DNA of 64,000 nt, taken from Rhizobium sp. RM. GTDB lineage: Bacteria; Pseudomonadota; Alphaproteobacteria; Rhizobiales; Rhizobiaceae. This document shows positions 45,214-54,851 of this stretch, in pieces (the first letter of the stretch is position 1; every line of letters begins with the position of its first letter). Below the pieces are notes generated by a model that ran no database searches, was not told the DNA's origin, and saw only the letters and a list, made by a program, of their open reading frames with translations. The translations under genes and the position numbers were made by a program. The stretch lies in assembly GCF_013390595.1 (NCBI RefSeq), contig NZ_JACAWV010000007.1, positions 558,001 to 622,000 on the forward strand. Direction: 5' to 3'.

Positions 45214-46275
45214 TCATGCCTCCATCATTACAGGCGCGCGGCTATGACCGGAGCCAGGGACCGCCATGAGACAGGCTGCAGCCTGATCACCGGAAACATC
45301 GGTCAACGGTGGCAAAGTCCGCTGGCAGACATCCTCCGCAAGACTGCACCGGGTGTGGAAACGGCAACCGGACGGTGGATCGATCGGGTTCGGCGGATCG
45401 CCCGTCAACGGCGGCGCTTCGGTTCGCTCGGCCGGGTCCATCTTCGGCATCGAGGCCAAAAGTGCCGCCGAATAGGGATGTGTCGTATTTCCGTAAATCG
45501 CGTCGCGACTGCCGACTTCCGCCACCTTCCCGAGATACATGACCATGACCCGATCGCACATGAAGCGGACAACGTTGAGGTCATGCGAGATGAACAGATA
45601 GGTGAGACCGAAGTCGCGTTTAAGATCGAGAAGCAAGTTGAGCACCTGCGCCTCCACCGATTTGTCGAGGGCAGAGACCGCCTCATCCAGAATGACAAGC
45701 CGGGGCTCCAGCGCAAGAGCGCGGGCGATATTGACGCGTTGGCGCTGACCGCCGGAAAGCTCATGCGGATAGCGCCCTGCAAACCGTGACGGCTCGAGAC
45801 CAACCCGGTGAAGCAGGTCATGAGCCGTCGCGATTGCCTTTGCAGCCGGCGTTCCGTGAACCTGTGGAGCAAAGGCAATGGATTCCTCGATCGTCAGCCT
45901 TGGATTGAGGGAGGCGTAACTATCCTGAAAAACCATCTGCACCTGACGGCGATAGGCAGAAAGCGGCAAGGCACCCCCGACCGTTTCACCGTCGAAGAGA
46001 ATTTCGCCTGCGTCCGGCTCGATCAGTTGCATGAGAAGGCGTGCCGTCGTCGACTTTCCGCAACCGCTCTCACCGACAACGCCGAGTGTCTCTCCTTTCA
46101 GGATATCGAAATCGACCCCATCTACCGCGCGCACCACTTTTTTTGGTTTGAGAAAGCCACTGCCCTTGACCGGGAAGTGTTTGAGGAGCCCGCGAGCGGA
46201 GATCAACGGTTGGGCAGGGCCGCCCCGTTCACCCACAGGCAGTTCGAAAGCCGGTTTTCCTACGATGCTGATCAT
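45214..46275 (-). CDS. Dpp-type ABC ATPase (DppF class), second transporter
   Basis: A 353-residue ATPase with Walker [10 protein letters not shown], signature [15 protein letters not shown] and Walker [14 protein letters not shown], where A replaces the usual P-T after E. It also has the oligopeptide C-terminal region (GCRFHTRC). The ATG at 46275 overlaps the permease stop (ATGA). Residues upstream in the frame lie inside the permease gene and are not coding. Confidence 0.92.
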   Translation of the reverse strand: MISIVGKPAFELPVGERGGPAQPLISARGLLKHFPVKGSGFLKPKKVVRAVDGVDFDILKGETLGVVGESGCGKSTTARLLMQLIEPDAGEILFDGETVGGALPLSAYRRQVQMVFQDSYASLNPRLTIEESIAFAPQVHGTPAAKAIATAHDLLHRVGLEPSRFAGRYPHELSGGQRQRVNIARALALEPRLVILDEAVSALDKSVEAQVLNLLLDLKRDFGLTYLFISHDLNVVRFMCDRVMVMYLGKVAEVGSRDAIYGNTTHPYSAALLASMPKMDPAERTEAPPLTGDPPNPIDPPSGCRFHTRCSLAEDVCQRTLPPLTDVSGDQAAACLMAVPGSGHSRAPVMMEA

Positions 46276-47162
46276 GACTTCACGTCCATGGCTGTTCGCA
46301 GCCCGTCTGAGAAAAGGTTGAAGCAGATCGAAGTGATGAAAATCATCACGCCGGGAAGAGCCGCGACGAAGGGATTGGTATAAATCGCCGTGCGCAACGT
46401 ATTGAGCATAAGCCCCCATTCTGCGTCAGGCGGGCGCACACCCAGCCCCAGGAATGACAGGCCGGACGCGAGGATCATCGACACCGAAATCAGGCTCGTG
46501 GCGAAGACAAAAATCGGGCCTAGGACGTTTCCAAGGATGTGCACGCGAATGATGGTGAAGGCTGGAGCACCCGACGCGCGCGCCGCATCGACGTAATCCA
46601 GCTTGCGTACCTGCGTTGTCACGCTTTCTGCGACGCGCGCGATCTGCGGAATGAACACAACGGTCAAAGAGACCAGCGCGTTTGTGAGGCCGGACCCGAG
46701 TGCTCCCGACAGGGCAACGGCAAGAAGCACTGATGGAAAGGCATAGAACACATCGACCGTGCGCATGATGAGTGTGTTGGTCAGGCCACCGGCGTAGCCA
46801 GCAATGATGCCGATTGCCGAGCCGATCACAAATGCGATCGGCACCGGCACCACACCCATGATCAGCGACAACCGTGCACCATGGATCAAACGCGACAGCA
46901 TATCGCGGCCGAGTTCGTCGGTTCCAAGAATGTATCCCGCGATTCCAATCGGTTTCAGACGACGGATCACACTGCCCTTCGCCGGGTCGTACGGCGCAAG
47001 ATACGGTGCGAAGATAGCGATCAGCACCAGGAGAACGAGAAGTGCCAGCGCCGCCATCGCGACCGGATCGCGACAGAGACGTCTAAAAACGCCGCTCCAG
47101 AAACCGGGGGACTTGGCAATTTTCTCGACGGGAATTTCGGATGCTGTGGTGATGGCGACCAT
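46272..47162 (-). CDS. Dpp-type ABC permease (DppC class), second transporter
   Basis: A 296-residue membrane protein with the DppC layout. The periplasmic [19 protein letters not shown] follows the first helix, and the EAA loop is [19 protein letters not shown]. It starts two bases after the DppB-class gene stop and overlaps the ATPase gene. Confidence 0.94.
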   Translation of the reverse strand: MVAITTASEIPVEKIAKSPGFWSGVFRRLCRDPVAMAALALLVLLVLIAIFAPYLAPYDPAKGSVIRRLKPIGIAGYILGTDELGRDMLSRLIHGARLSLIMGVVPVPIAFVIGSAIGIIAGYAGGLTNTLIMRTVDVFYAFPSVLLAVALSGALGSGLTNALVSLTVVFIPQIARVAESVTTQVRKLDYVDAARASGAPAFTIIRVHILGNVLGPIFVFATSLISVSMILASGLSFLGLGVRPPDAEWGLMLNTLRTAIYTNPFVAALPGVMIFITSICFNLFSDGLRTAMDVKS

Positions 47163-47164
47163 GG

Positions 47165-48118
47165 TCAGCTCCTCTGGATACGGGGATCGATGGCGCTCTG
47201 CAACACGTCGACCAGAAGGTTGAGGACAACGAAAAACATCGCAAGCACCAGGATGGTGCCTTGCAGGATCGGCAAATCACGGGTGAAGATTGCACCATTC
47301 AGAAGAAAACCGGTGCCGGGCCAGGAAAATACCGTCTCGATCAGGATTGACCCACCAAGAAGATACCCCAGTTGCAGCCCCATGACGGACAGCGCTGTTG
47401 GCGCGGCGTTGCGCACCACATGGCGCAGAATATGACCTCGCATCAGTCCCTTGGCCGCGAGCGCCTGGGTGAAATCCTGGGCAAGAATATCTGCCACCAG
47501 AGAACGGATCGTCCGGGCGATGATCCCCATCGGAATGACCGACATGGTGACTGCCGGCAGGACGAGGTACTGGAGATATTCCCAACTGAAGCTTCGACCG
47601 GATGACCCACCCGGACCGCCCCCCATTGCCGGCAACCAGCCAAGCGTAACGGAAAAGGTGATAACCAGCACCATGCCAAGCCAGTAATGCGGCACGCTGA
47701 CGCCAAGCATCGATATGCCCGACGACAGGCGATCAACCCATCCACCGCGAAAGACACCGGCAAGAAACCCGAGTGTTGCCCCGCCAACGAAGCCGATCAC
47801 TGCCGCGGACACGGCAAGAATGATCGAATTAATCGACGCATCGATGATATCGGCGAGAACAGGACGGCCTGTTGCAATCGACGTCCCGAGATCGCCCTGC
47901 ACCGCATGCCATACCCAAAGTGCATATTGCACCGGCAAGGGGCGGTCGAGACCGTAAAACGCACGCATCTGTGCCTGCATTTCCGCTGAGGCATCCGAAG
48001 GCAAGATCGCGGCAAGCGGATCGCCGGGGGCAATATGGATCAGCATGAAGCAGACAATGCTCACGCCGATCGTGACGGGAATGACATGCAACAGTCGTTT
48101 CAGCGCGTAGAGCAGCAT
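47165..48118 (-). CDS. Dpp-type ABC permease (DppB class), second transporter
   Basis: A 317-residue membrane protein with VTIGVSIVCFMLIHIAPGDP at its first helix and the EAA loop TQALAAKGLMRGHILRHVVRN. The start at 48118 has GAGGACATC upstream. It follows the binding-protein gene after a 77-base space holding a hairpin. Confidence 0.94.
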   Translation of the reverse strand: MLLYALKRLLHVIPVTIGVSIVCFMLIHIAPGDPLAAILPSDASAEMQAQMRAFYGLDRPLPVQYALWVWHAVQGDLGTSIATGRPVLADIIDASINSIILAVSAAVIGFVGGATLGFLAGVFRGGWVDRLSSGISMLGVSVPHYWLGMVLVITFSVTLGWLPAMGGGPGGSSGRSFSWEYLQYLVLPAVTMSVIPMGIIARTIRSLVADILAQDFTQALAAKGLMRGHILRHVVRNAAPTALSVMGLQLGYLLGGSILIETVFSWPGTGFLLNGAIFTRDLPILQGTILVLAMFFVVLNLLVDVLQSAIDPRIQRS

Positions 48119-48154
48119 GATGTCCTCATGAGGGTCAGATCGGGCATCGGAAAT

Positions 48155-48183
48155 GACAGGGCGGGTTCATGACTCGCCCTGTC
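48155..48183 (-). terminator. intercistronic stem-loop after the binding-protein gene
   Basis: GACAGGGCG and CGCCCTGTC pair perfectly around an 11-base loop that may fold further. It begins 13 bases after the binding-protein stop and precedes the permease start by about 37 bases. Confidence 0.65.
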
Positions 48184-48195
48184 GCTGCGCAAAAA

Positions 48196-49842
48196 TCAGG
48201 GATCGATAGAGATCGTCGAAAAGTCCTGGAACCAGTTCTGTGCCTGAACGAAGCCCTTGACCTTGGTGGACATGGCGCGCGGGTTGACGTCATGCGTCAC
48301 CATCAAGAAAAGCGCGTCATCGACATATTTCTCGTGGATCTTCTGGAGCACCTTGTCCTGCTCAGCCGCATCGAAGGTGGTGCGTACCTCGTTGAACAGG
48401 GCGTCCATGTCCTGGTCACAGTAATAACCCCAGTTGGTGCCATTTGGTGGCGCCAGATTGCACTGCGACTGACGGATCAATGCCGTGAAAGGGTCTTGGA
48501 TGAAGTAGCTGTAGTTGACAGCCGTGGCGCCCTTTGCGCTCGGGTCTTTGGCACCGGCGCGCCAGATGTTGATCACAGTATTCCAGTCGGCAACCTCATA
48601 TTCGACGTTGATGCCGATTTCCGATAGCGTCTGCTGGATGTATTCGTTCATGGCGAGCGGCAGCATCTGGCCAGAACCTGAGGAAGAGATAACAACCTTC
48701 GTGGTGATGGGTTTGTCCGGCCCGTAGCCAGCTTCGGCCATCAGTTTCTTGGCTTCCTCGACATTGTATTCGAGCTTGAACGTCGGCTTGCCGAACCACT
48801 GATGGCCAGGTGGCAAATACCCCTGGGCCGGGACGGAAAGACCGCCGAGCAGTTCATTGAGGCCTTCGCGGTCAACGGCAAGGTTGGCAGCCTTGCGAAC
48901 GCGGATATCGTTCCACGGCGACCCCTCAACGCGCGAGAGATGCCACGTCCAGTTATGTGGATAGGAATTGGTGACAATGCTGAAACCGGCATCTTTCAGC
49001 GACTTGACCGAATCCGGCGCAGGCGCCTCGATCCAATCCACCTGACCAGAGCGCAGAGCAGCCACGCGGGTGTTTGGCTCGGGAAGGGGTACAAGGACAA
49101 GCTTGTCGAGCTTCGGAACACGCGCCTTGTCCCAATATTCCTTGTTGGGGGTCAACTCAGCCCGTTCACGCGGCGTAAAGCCGCTTTCCATTTTCCATGG
49201 ACCTGTCCCGGAAGGCTTCTGGGCAACGGCATCCCAGTTCTTGCCCTGAGCTTCCCAGTTTGCAGGCGATGACATGAGAACCCAACTCAACTGGTAGGGA
49301 AGCGTCGCATCCGGGGTCTTGGTGACGATTTCAACCGTCAGCGGATCGATGACCTTGTAGGAGGCAACCGCTGGAATACGGGACTTGCCCTGTGCCGACT
49401 GACGCTTGTCGAACTGCGGCGCGTCAGTCACCAACAGCTTGTCGAGGTTCCAGACAACTGCTGCGGCATCGAATGTGCTGCCGTCATGAAATTTGACGCC
49501 ATCACGCAGTTTGAACGTCCACTTGGTCTTGTCAGACTGATCGACGTCCCACGAGGTCGCAAGCGCCGGTATCAAGGCAGACGGCTTGTCTGCGCTCGAA
49601 AGGTCCCATTCGATCAAGGCGTTATAGAGCGTGTACCCCATGAAGCGCTGGCCTTCGCCACCCTGGTCGGTCTGGCCGGTGGTGAGCGGTATGTCGGAGG
49701 CGGTCATGCCGATACGAAGCGTCCCGGCCGCCAGGGCTTCAGACACATGTCCGGCCATCAGCGAGACCATGGCGGCGCCCGCCAGCGCTGCCATCCGAAG
49801 ACCTTTGAGCATAGGAGGCGTCTTCCCGGATATCTGCATCAT
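48196..49842 (-). CDS. ABC peptide-type binding protein, second transporter
   Basis: A 548-residue family-5 solute-binding protein. A Sec signal peptide (positively charged start, hydrophobic core, cleavage near ALA at 38) is followed by TLRIGMTASDIPLT, WTFKLRDGVKFHDGS and other family stretches. GAGGGAAC lies upstream of ATG 49842. It heads an operon with two permeases, two ATPases, the racemase-like protein and an RpiR regulator. The ligand is unknown. Confidence 0.92.
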   Translation of the reverse strand: MMQISGKTPPMLKGLRMAALAGAAMVSLMAGHVSEALAAGTLRIGMTASDIPLTTGQTDQGGEGQRFMGYTLYNALIEWDLSSADKPSALIPALATSWDVDQSDKTKWTFKLRDGVKFHDGSTFDAAAVVWNLDKLLVTDAPQFDKRQSAQGKSRIPAVASYKVIDPLTVEIVTKTPDATLPYQLSWVLMSSPANWEAQGKNWDAVAQKPSGTGPWKMESGFTPRERAELTPNKEYWDKARVPKLDKLVLVPLPEPNTRVAALRSGQVDWIEAPAPDSVKSLKDAGFSIVTNSYPHNWTWHLSRVEGSPWNDIRVRKAANLAVDREGLNELLGGLSVPAQGYLPPGHQWFGKPTFKLEYNVEEAKKLMAEAGYGPDKPITTKVVISSSGSGQMLPLAMNEYIQQTLSEIGINVEYEVADWNTVINIWRAGAKDPSAKGATAVNYSYFIQDPFTALIRQSQCNLAPPNGTNWGYYCDQDMDALFNEVRTTFDAAEQDKVLQKIHEKYVDDALFLMVTHDVNPRAMSTKVKGFVQAQNWFQDFSTISIDP

Positions 49843-50302
49843 GCTGTTCCCTCTTTTTGTTTGCCCCTGGGCCCCTGCCCAGTCGAAAAAGAGGATGCAG
49901 ATTTCATGCCAGTTTGTATGAAACTATAATTTCATGTTGATTATCATTATGTTAATAGAGAATTTCGATAAATGGCGCGCAATTGCGCAATATAACAAGT
50001 TGATGAAAATCTAAGCTGCGCAACAAGCATTTGCCGAAACAAGCAGCCATTGCGATGTCGCACGTTGCTTTAAACCTCACACCGGACAACAGACTGGCAT
50101 GGATAAACGCCGCAGGCTGTTCTGATGGCGACACCGAAGCCTCATCCGTTTTCACTATATTGCGAACATTCCCGAAATCGGGTGCGTCACGACAGAAGTG
50201 CCAGCGGCATTTCTTCACGCACGGCAGAAGAAACCAGTTGGATTACCAAAGGTGAGCACGCTAAGTTCACGCGCTGTTTCAGGGGACTCAAAGGAGACAA
50301 AA
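49843..50302. other. 460-base divergent intergenic region
   Basis: No gene could be supported here; short open frames on both strands lack ribosome-binding sites and protein character. The left part holds the promoter of the second Dpp-type operon with TTTCAT/ATGAAA half-sites (49902-49935) and a perfect palindrome GCGCAATTGCGC at 49977-49988. The right part is the leader of the DUF808 gene. Confidence 0.5.
49902..49935. promoter_or_regulatory. candidate operator of the second Dpp-type operon
   Basis: ATGAAA-ctataa-TTTCAT (49918-49935) is a perfect inverted repeat with a six-base AT-rich centre. A third half-site, TTTCAT, stands at 49902-49907. It lies 60-90 bases upstream of the binding-protein start. 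The RpiR regulator encoded at the end of the same operon is the likely binder. Confidence 0.5.
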
Positions 50303-51241
50303 TTGGCTACAGGTTTGATTGCGCTGCTCGATGACATAGCTGCTATTGCAAAGCTTGCCGCCGCTTCTCTTGATGACGTTGCTGCACAAACGGCAAAGGC
50401 AAGCGCAAAGGCTGCGGGCGTCGTCATCGACGACACAGCCGTTACACCTGCTTATGTCATCGGACTTTCGCCCAAAAGGGAGCTGCCGATTATCTGGCGG
50501 ATCACGCTCGGCTCGCTTCGTAACAAACTCATATTTCTGCTGCCGATCTGCTTGTTGCTGGGATATTTTGCACCTGCGCTCATCACACCGCTCCTGATGG
50601 TTGGCGGCGCCTATCTTTGCTTCGAGGGCGCAGAAAAACTGCATGAATATTTTGGCGGCCACGACCACTCCGTTGACGAAGCCGCAGCTGCAACCATTGA
50701 TGCCGCAGAACTGGAAACGCAAAAGGTAAACGGTGCCATCCGCACCGACTTCATCCTCTCGGCCGAAATCATGGCCCTGACCTTGGCAGGCGTCTCCACA
50801 TCCGATCTTTATACGCAGGCGGCCGTTCTGGCAGCCGTCGGCATATTGATAACCGTTGCAGTTTACGGCGTCGTCGCATTCATCGTCAAAGCCGACGATA
50901 TTGGGCTACACTTGGCTGAAAACGGCCCCGGCTTCATGAAATCGTTCGGTCGAGGCCTCGTGAAAGGGGTCCCCGTCTTCCTGACCTGGCTTGCGGCCAT
51001 AGGAACCGCCGCAATGTTGTGGGTCGGCGGCAGCATTATCATTCACGGCCTGGCAGCGTTCGGACTGCACCAACCGGAGCACTTTATCGAACATGCCGCA
51101 GAAGTCGCCGCAAATGCCATTCCCGCAGGTCATGGAGCAGTAAACTGGCTCGTTTCAGCACTCTTCCAGGCTTTGCTCGGCATTGCTGTCGGAGCAGTGG
51201 TCATTGTTTTCTACCGAGTCTGGAAGAGCCTGCGGAAATGA
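50303..51241 (+). CDS. DUF808 family membrane protein (YedI-like)
   Basis: A 312-residue inner-membrane protein with the family opening ATGLIALLDDIAAIAKLAAASLDD and about six hydrophobic segments. I chose TTG at 50303, because AAGGAG stands five bases upstream and the protein then begins exactly where the family does. The leader upstream is not conserved-looking. The function of the family is unknown. It is convergent with the YihY-type gene. Confidence 0.88.
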   Translation: MATGLIALLDDIAAIAKLAAASLDDVAAQTAKASAKAAGVVIDDTAVTPAYVIGLSPKRELPIIWRITLGSLRNKLIFLLPICLLLGYFAPALITPLLMVGGAYLCFEGAEKLHEYFGGHDHSVDEAAAATIDAAELETQKVNGAIRTDFILSAEIMALTLAGVSTSDLYTQAAVLAAVGILITVAVYGVVAFIVKADDIGLHLAENGPGFMKSFGRGLVKGVPVFLTWLAAIGTAAMLWVGGSIIIHGLAAFGLHQPEHFIEHAAEVAANAIPAGHGAVNWLVSALFQALLGIAVGAVVIVFYRVWKSLRK

Positions 51242-51248
51242 CCCGAGA

Positions 51249-52196
51249 TCATTCTTCCTGTTGAGCTGCGAGGCTCTCGCGCGTTGGCGCAGCCGTCAAG
51301 CGATCATCGCCATCCGTGTGGGAATTGCGGCTTGATCCGTTGATGTTGCGGCGAATGATCTGACGAACCTTATACTTCATCAGTGCCGCATTCACCTCTG
51401 CCCCCAGCATGAAGATAACCCCCACCATATAGAGGAACACCAGAACGACCATGACCGAGGCAAGGCCCGCATAGGTGGCAGCGTAATTGGCGAAGGTGGA
51501 AAGATAATAGGCGAAGATCGCCGCGCCTATTGCCCAGAACAGCACCGTCAGGAGAATGCCCGGCCAGACGTCCCAGATGCGACGTTTGCCCGCAGGAAGC
51601 CACAGATGCGCCGCGATAAGTCCCACGATCAGCATGAAAACCGTGCCGTATAAGCCGAGGCTCGAGACAGTGTTGAGAATATCCGTCAGCCACGGAAAGC
51701 GCTGTTCGGCAAGTGATGTAGCCACCGGAACCGCAACCAGGACAATGCTGATACCGGCAAACACGATAACAGCAATCAGAACGTAAAACAGACTGAGCAG
51801 ACGCGTCACATACCACCAACGCGTCTCCGAAACCCGGTAGGCGCGGTTCAACGAAATTCGCAGCGCCTCGACGCCGTTCGATGCAAAGTAGGCCGCTGCC
51901 AGAACAGACACAGTCAACAGGCCACCACGCGGTATGGTCAAGACCTGTTGGACCTGCGCAGCGAGCGGCGCAGCGATCGTCTCCGGCCATATATCAAAGA
52001 TCAGATGCACTGCCGTTTCCGAAAACTGGTCGGCACCGAGAAAGCCGGCAAGTGCCGTGCCGAAAATCAGGAAAGGGAACAGTGCCAGCAGAATGGACAG
52101 TGCCATGTGGCTCGCCATGGCCCAGCCGTCATCCTCGGTAAAATGGGAATAGGCGTCGAAGGCAACCTTGCCTGCCAGGCGTACTGCGGCAACCAT
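51249..52196 (-). CDS. YihY/BrkB-family membrane protein
   Basis: A 315-residue integral membrane protein of the YihY (formerly ribonuclease BN) family. The motifs GWAMASHMALSILLALFPFLIF, YFASNGVEALRISLNRAY and the final AEVNAALMKYK are typical. Six or more helices are expected. The ATG at 52196 is supported by GGAGGTGAC directly upstream. A cytoplasmic tail of about 45 polar residues follows. Function is not established for the family. Confidence 0.9.
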   Translation of the reverse strand: MVAAVRLAGKVAFDAYSHFTEDDGWAMASHMALSILLALFPFLIFGTALAGFLGADQFSETAVHLIFDIWPETIAAPLAAQVQQVLTIPRGGLLTVSVLAAAYFASNGVEALRISLNRAYRVSETRWWYVTRLLSLFYVLIAVIVFAGISIVLVAVPVATSLAEQRFPWLTDILNTVSSLGLYGTVFMLIVGLIAAHLWLPAGKRRIWDVWPGILLTVLFWAIGAAIFAYYLSTFANYAATYAGLASVMVVLVFLYMVGVIFMLGAEVNAALMKYKVRQIIRRNINGSSRNSHTDGDDRLTAAPTRESLAAQQEE

Positions 52197-52374
52197 GTCA
52201 CCTCCACTCATCCGCAATTCAATTGTAACTCTTTCCCGAATATGGGAAATCAGCTTCGTTTTGTACAGCGCACAAGCCCATCATTCGGTTCCCGAAATGC
52301 ACAGGCTTTCACTCAAAGCAAATAGCCGTGCCCGAACATCGAGGGCAAGTTTCATTCGAAATCCGGAGCATCCG

Positions 52375-53208
52375 ATGTCCGAAAAGCCCGTCATCATCAT
52401 CACCGGATGCTCCTCAGGTATCGGTGCTTATTGTGCTGGTGCATTGCATCGCGATGGTTGGCGGGTTTTCGCAACAGTCCGCCACATCGTCGACATGGCC
52501 GCGCTGGAAAATCAGGGCATTGAAACCCTCATCATGGACTATACCAAGCCGGAGACGATCGCAGCTTTGGTCAAGACAGTTGCGGAAAGAACCGGAGGGC
52601 GCATTGACGCGCTTTTCAACAACGGCGCCTATGGCCAGCCGGGCGCCGTGGAGGATTTGCCGGTTGAAGCGTTAAGGCGGCAGTTTGAGACCAACGTCTT
52701 TGGCTGGCACGACCTGACCCGCCAGGTTATTCCCTTCATGCGCAAGCGAGGCCAGGGCCGCATCGTGCATTGCTCGTCCATCCTGGGGTTGGTTCCGTAC
52801 CGATACCGCGGGGCATATACCGCCTCCAAATTCGCCATCGAAGGCCTCGGGGTCACGTTGCGTATGGAGCTTCAAGGCAGCGGCATTCATGTCAGCCTGA
52901 TCGAGCCGGGACCAATTGCCTCGAAATTTACGGCAACGGCGCTTGCTCACATCAAGGATAATATCGATCTCGAAAATTCCGCTCACGCGGCGGAATACAA
53001 ACGCCAGCTTGCGCGGATGGACGGATCGGGACCAGTCAATCGCCACAAGCTCGGCCCGGACGCCGTCTACCATGTGTTGAAACACGCCTTGACCGCCGCC
53101 AATCCCAAACCCCATTATCCCGTCACCGTTCCAGCCAAGCAGGGTCTGCTGCTGAAACGGCTTTTGCCTGCCGGATTGTTCTACCGTCTGCTGCGCAGGT
53201 TCGATTGA
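52375..53208 (+). CDS. SDR-family oxidoreductase
   Basis: A 277-residue SDR with TGCSSGIG near the N-terminus, NNGAYGQ, a serine in HCSSILG and the catalytic YTASK. The length and C-terminal extension (KPHYPVTVPAKQGLLLKRLLP) match SDRs annotated as acting on hydrophobic substrates. The start at 52375 has GGAG upstream. A small membrane protein gene follows after 15 bases on the same strand. Confidence 0.88.
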   Translation: MSEKPVIIITGCSSGIGAYCAGALHRDGWRVFATVRHIVDMAALENQGIETLIMDYTKPETIAALVKTVAERTGGRIDALFNNGAYGQPGAVEDLPVEALRRQFETNVFGWHDLTRQVIPFMRKRGQGRIVHCSSILGLVPYRYRGAYTASKFAIEGLGVTLRMELQGSGIHVSLIEPGPIASKFTATALAHIKDNIDLENSAHAAEYKRQLARMDGSGPVNRHKLGPDAVYHVLKHALTAANPKPHYPVTVPAKQGLLLKRLLPAGLFYRLLRRFD

Positions 53209-53223
53209 GGAGGAACACCCCGT

Positions 53224-53421
53224 ATGTCCGGTTTCACCACCGTTCTCGCCCTGATTGTCATGGGCCTCGTTGTCATCGTGCTGATAAAGGGGCTCTTCAA
53301 CATGCTGAAAGGTCAGGATGCCAACCGCTCAAACAAGCTGATGCAGCTTCGTCTTCTGCTTCAGGCTGTTGCCATCGTCCTCATCATGCTGACGCTTTGG
53401 CTGACAGGTGGTGGCCGTTGA
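53224..53421 (+). CDS. small two-helix membrane protein (HIG1-like)
   Basis: A 65-residue protein with two hydrophobic helices (about 4-24 and 44-62) joined by a positively charged loop, KGLFNMLKGQDANRSNKLMQLRLLLQ. This layout matches the alphaproteobacterial twin-transmembrane/HIG1-type proteins. It has GAGGAGG upstream and lies between the SDR and the cobalamin adenosyltransferase genes in one direction. Possible roles are in respiratory-complex support, which is not shown here. Confidence 0.78.
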   Translation: MSGFTTVLALIVMGLVVIVLIKGLFNMLKGQDANRSNKLMQLRLLLQAVAIVLIMLTLWLTGGGR

Positions 53422-53422
53422 C

Positions 53423-54001
53423 ATGGTGAAACTCAACAAGATCTATACCCGTACCGGTGACAAGGGCACAACGGCACTGGTATCGGGACCGCGCCGTCTC
53501 AAGCATGACTTGCGCGTTGAAGCCTATGGTACGGTCGACGAAACGAACTCCTCCATTGGTGTCGCACGCCTCTATACGAAGGACATGGCGGATGTCGATG
53601 CGATGCTGTTTCGCATTCAGAACGACCTTTTCGACCTGGGCGCCGATCTTGCCACGCCGGAAACAAGTGAGCCCCCCGCCTGGGAGCCGTTACGCATCGT
53701 CGAAAGCCAGGTGACACGCCTGGAAAACGAGATCGACCAGCTCAATGACAAGCTTGAACCGTTGACCTCCTTCGTATTGCCGGGCGGCAGTGCGGCAGCC
53801 GCACATCTGCATCTGGCACGCACCATCTGCCGCAGAGCAGAAAGGCTGATGGTTGAACTGTCCGTTAGCGAAAACGAAACTGTTAGCGCGGCAGCCATCA
53901 AATATGCCAACCGTCTCTCGGATTTCCTGTTCGTCGCCGCGCGCTATGCAAACGATACCGGCAAAGCCGATATCCTCTGGGTCCCCGGCCAGAACAGATA
54001 A
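53423..54001 (+). CDS. cob(I)alamin adenosyltransferase, PduO type
   Basis: A 192-residue ATP:corrinoid adenosyltransferase that makes adenosylcobalamin. The N-terminal KIYTRTGDKGTTALVSGPRRLKHD and the C-terminal LHLARTICRRAERLMV and FLFVAARYAND are the family's ATP- and cobalamin-site segments. The ATG at 53423 lies two bases after the stop of the small membrane protein gene. A GTG at 53408 would add five residues. Confidence 0.92.
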   Translation: MVKLNKIYTRTGDKGTTALVSGPRRLKHDLRVEAYGTVDETNSSIGVARLYTKDMADVDAMLFRIQNDLFDLGADLATPETSEPPAWEPLRIVESQVTRLENEIDQLNDKLEPLTSFVLPGGSAAAAHLHLARTICRRAERLMVELSVSENETVSAAAIKYANRLSDFLFVAARYANDTGKADILWVPGQNR

Positions 54002-54033
54002 AATCGAACGGGTGCAAATACGAAGGGCCTTCG

Positions 54034-54807
54034 ATGTTCATACCGCTGCACGATGCGAATGCGCTCAAGCACATCCGCCTGCAATACGTGACGATTGGCT
54101 TGATTATCGTCAATGTCCTCGTCTGGCTGTTCACCGGCGTATTGGCAAGCGAAACGGAGGCAAATGCCGCAACCCTCGGCCTTGGCTTCATCCCGGCCGT
54201 TGTCTTTGACTACGCTTACCTGGAACCTGCCCTGCAAATCGTGCCTGATGACCTGACGGCAGTTACCTATGCATTTGTGCATCTGGATTTCTGGCACCTT
54301 GCTGGCAACATGTTGTTTCTCTGGGTGTTCGGCGACAATGTCGAAGATGCGCTCGGCCATCTTCGTTTTCTGATTTTCTACCTTGCCTGCGCCATCGCCG
54401 GCGCGCTGTTTCACGGCATGGTATCACCGATGTCTCAGGGACCGCTGATCGGCGCATCCGGTGCAGTCTCGGGCATTGTCGCTGCCTATTTCCTTCTGCA
54501 CCCCAAAGTACGCGTTTGGGTGCTGGTGTTCATGCGCATTCCCCTGCCCCTGCCCGCGTTCGTTCCGCTGGCACTCTGGATCGGTCAGCAATTCCTGATG
54601 CTGGTCCTCGGACTGGAAGAAAACGTGTCGTGGGGCGCCCATGTAGGCGGCATAATTGCTGGCGCAATTCTGGTGGTTTTTTTACGAAGACGCGGCGTTC
54701 CACTGTTTGATCGCACCATTGTTCCACCGAGGGCGGCACAATTCAAAAATACGTCGCAAACGACAGAGTCGCCATGGTCGAAAGGCCAGTATGACGGAAC
54801 ACATTGA
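54034..54807 (+). CDS. rhomboid-family intramembrane serine protease
   Basis: A 257-residue membrane protein with six or seven helices. The catalytic dyad is visible as S142 in IGASGAVSG and H203 in WGAHVGG, with HLAGNMLFLWVFG in between as the oxyanion-side motif. It cleaves membrane proteins within the bilayer. It follows the adenosyltransferase gene by 32 bases. The 50-residue polar tail is not conserved-looking. Confidence 0.92.
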   Translation: MFIPLHDANALKHIRLQYVTIGLIIVNVLVWLFTGVLASETEANAATLGLGFIPAVVFDYAYLEPALQIVPDDLTAVTYAFVHLDFWHLAGNMLFLWVFGDNVEDALGHLRFLIFYLACAIAGALFHGMVSPMSQGPLIGASGAVSGIVAAYFLLHPKVRVWVLVFMRIPLPLPAFVPLALWIGQQFLMLVLGLEENVSWGAHVGGIIAGAILVVFLRRRGVPLFDRTIVPPRAAQFKNTSQTTESPWSKGQYDGTH

Positions 54808-54831
54808 AAACAAGCCGAACGGATAAAGTAT

Positions 54832-54851
54832 TTACGTGAACGTCAACGTAA
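54832..54851. promoter_or_regulatory. candidate ACGT-type operator upstream of etfBA
   Basis: TTACGTGAACGTCAACGTAA is an imperfect palindrome (16 of 20 positions symmetric) containing three ACGT cores. It stands 138 bases upstream of etfB. It resembles the sites of LiuR-type MerR regulators that control branched-chain amino-acid and fatty-acid breakdown. No such regulator is encoded in the window. Confidence 0.4.

Noticed and set aside
44749..45789. 346-residue open frame on the plus strand
   Set aside because: It is antisense to the two ABC ATPase genes of the second Dpp-type operon.
49977..49988. GCGCAATTGCGC perfect palindrome
   Set aside because: It is 135 bases from the operon start, upstream of a better operator candidate, and no regulator is linked to it. 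A palindrome of this length can occur by chance.
49952..50218. 88-residue minus-strand open frame in the large intergenic region
   Set aside because: No ribosome-binding site, no membrane or domain pattern, and it overlaps the operator region of the divergent operon.
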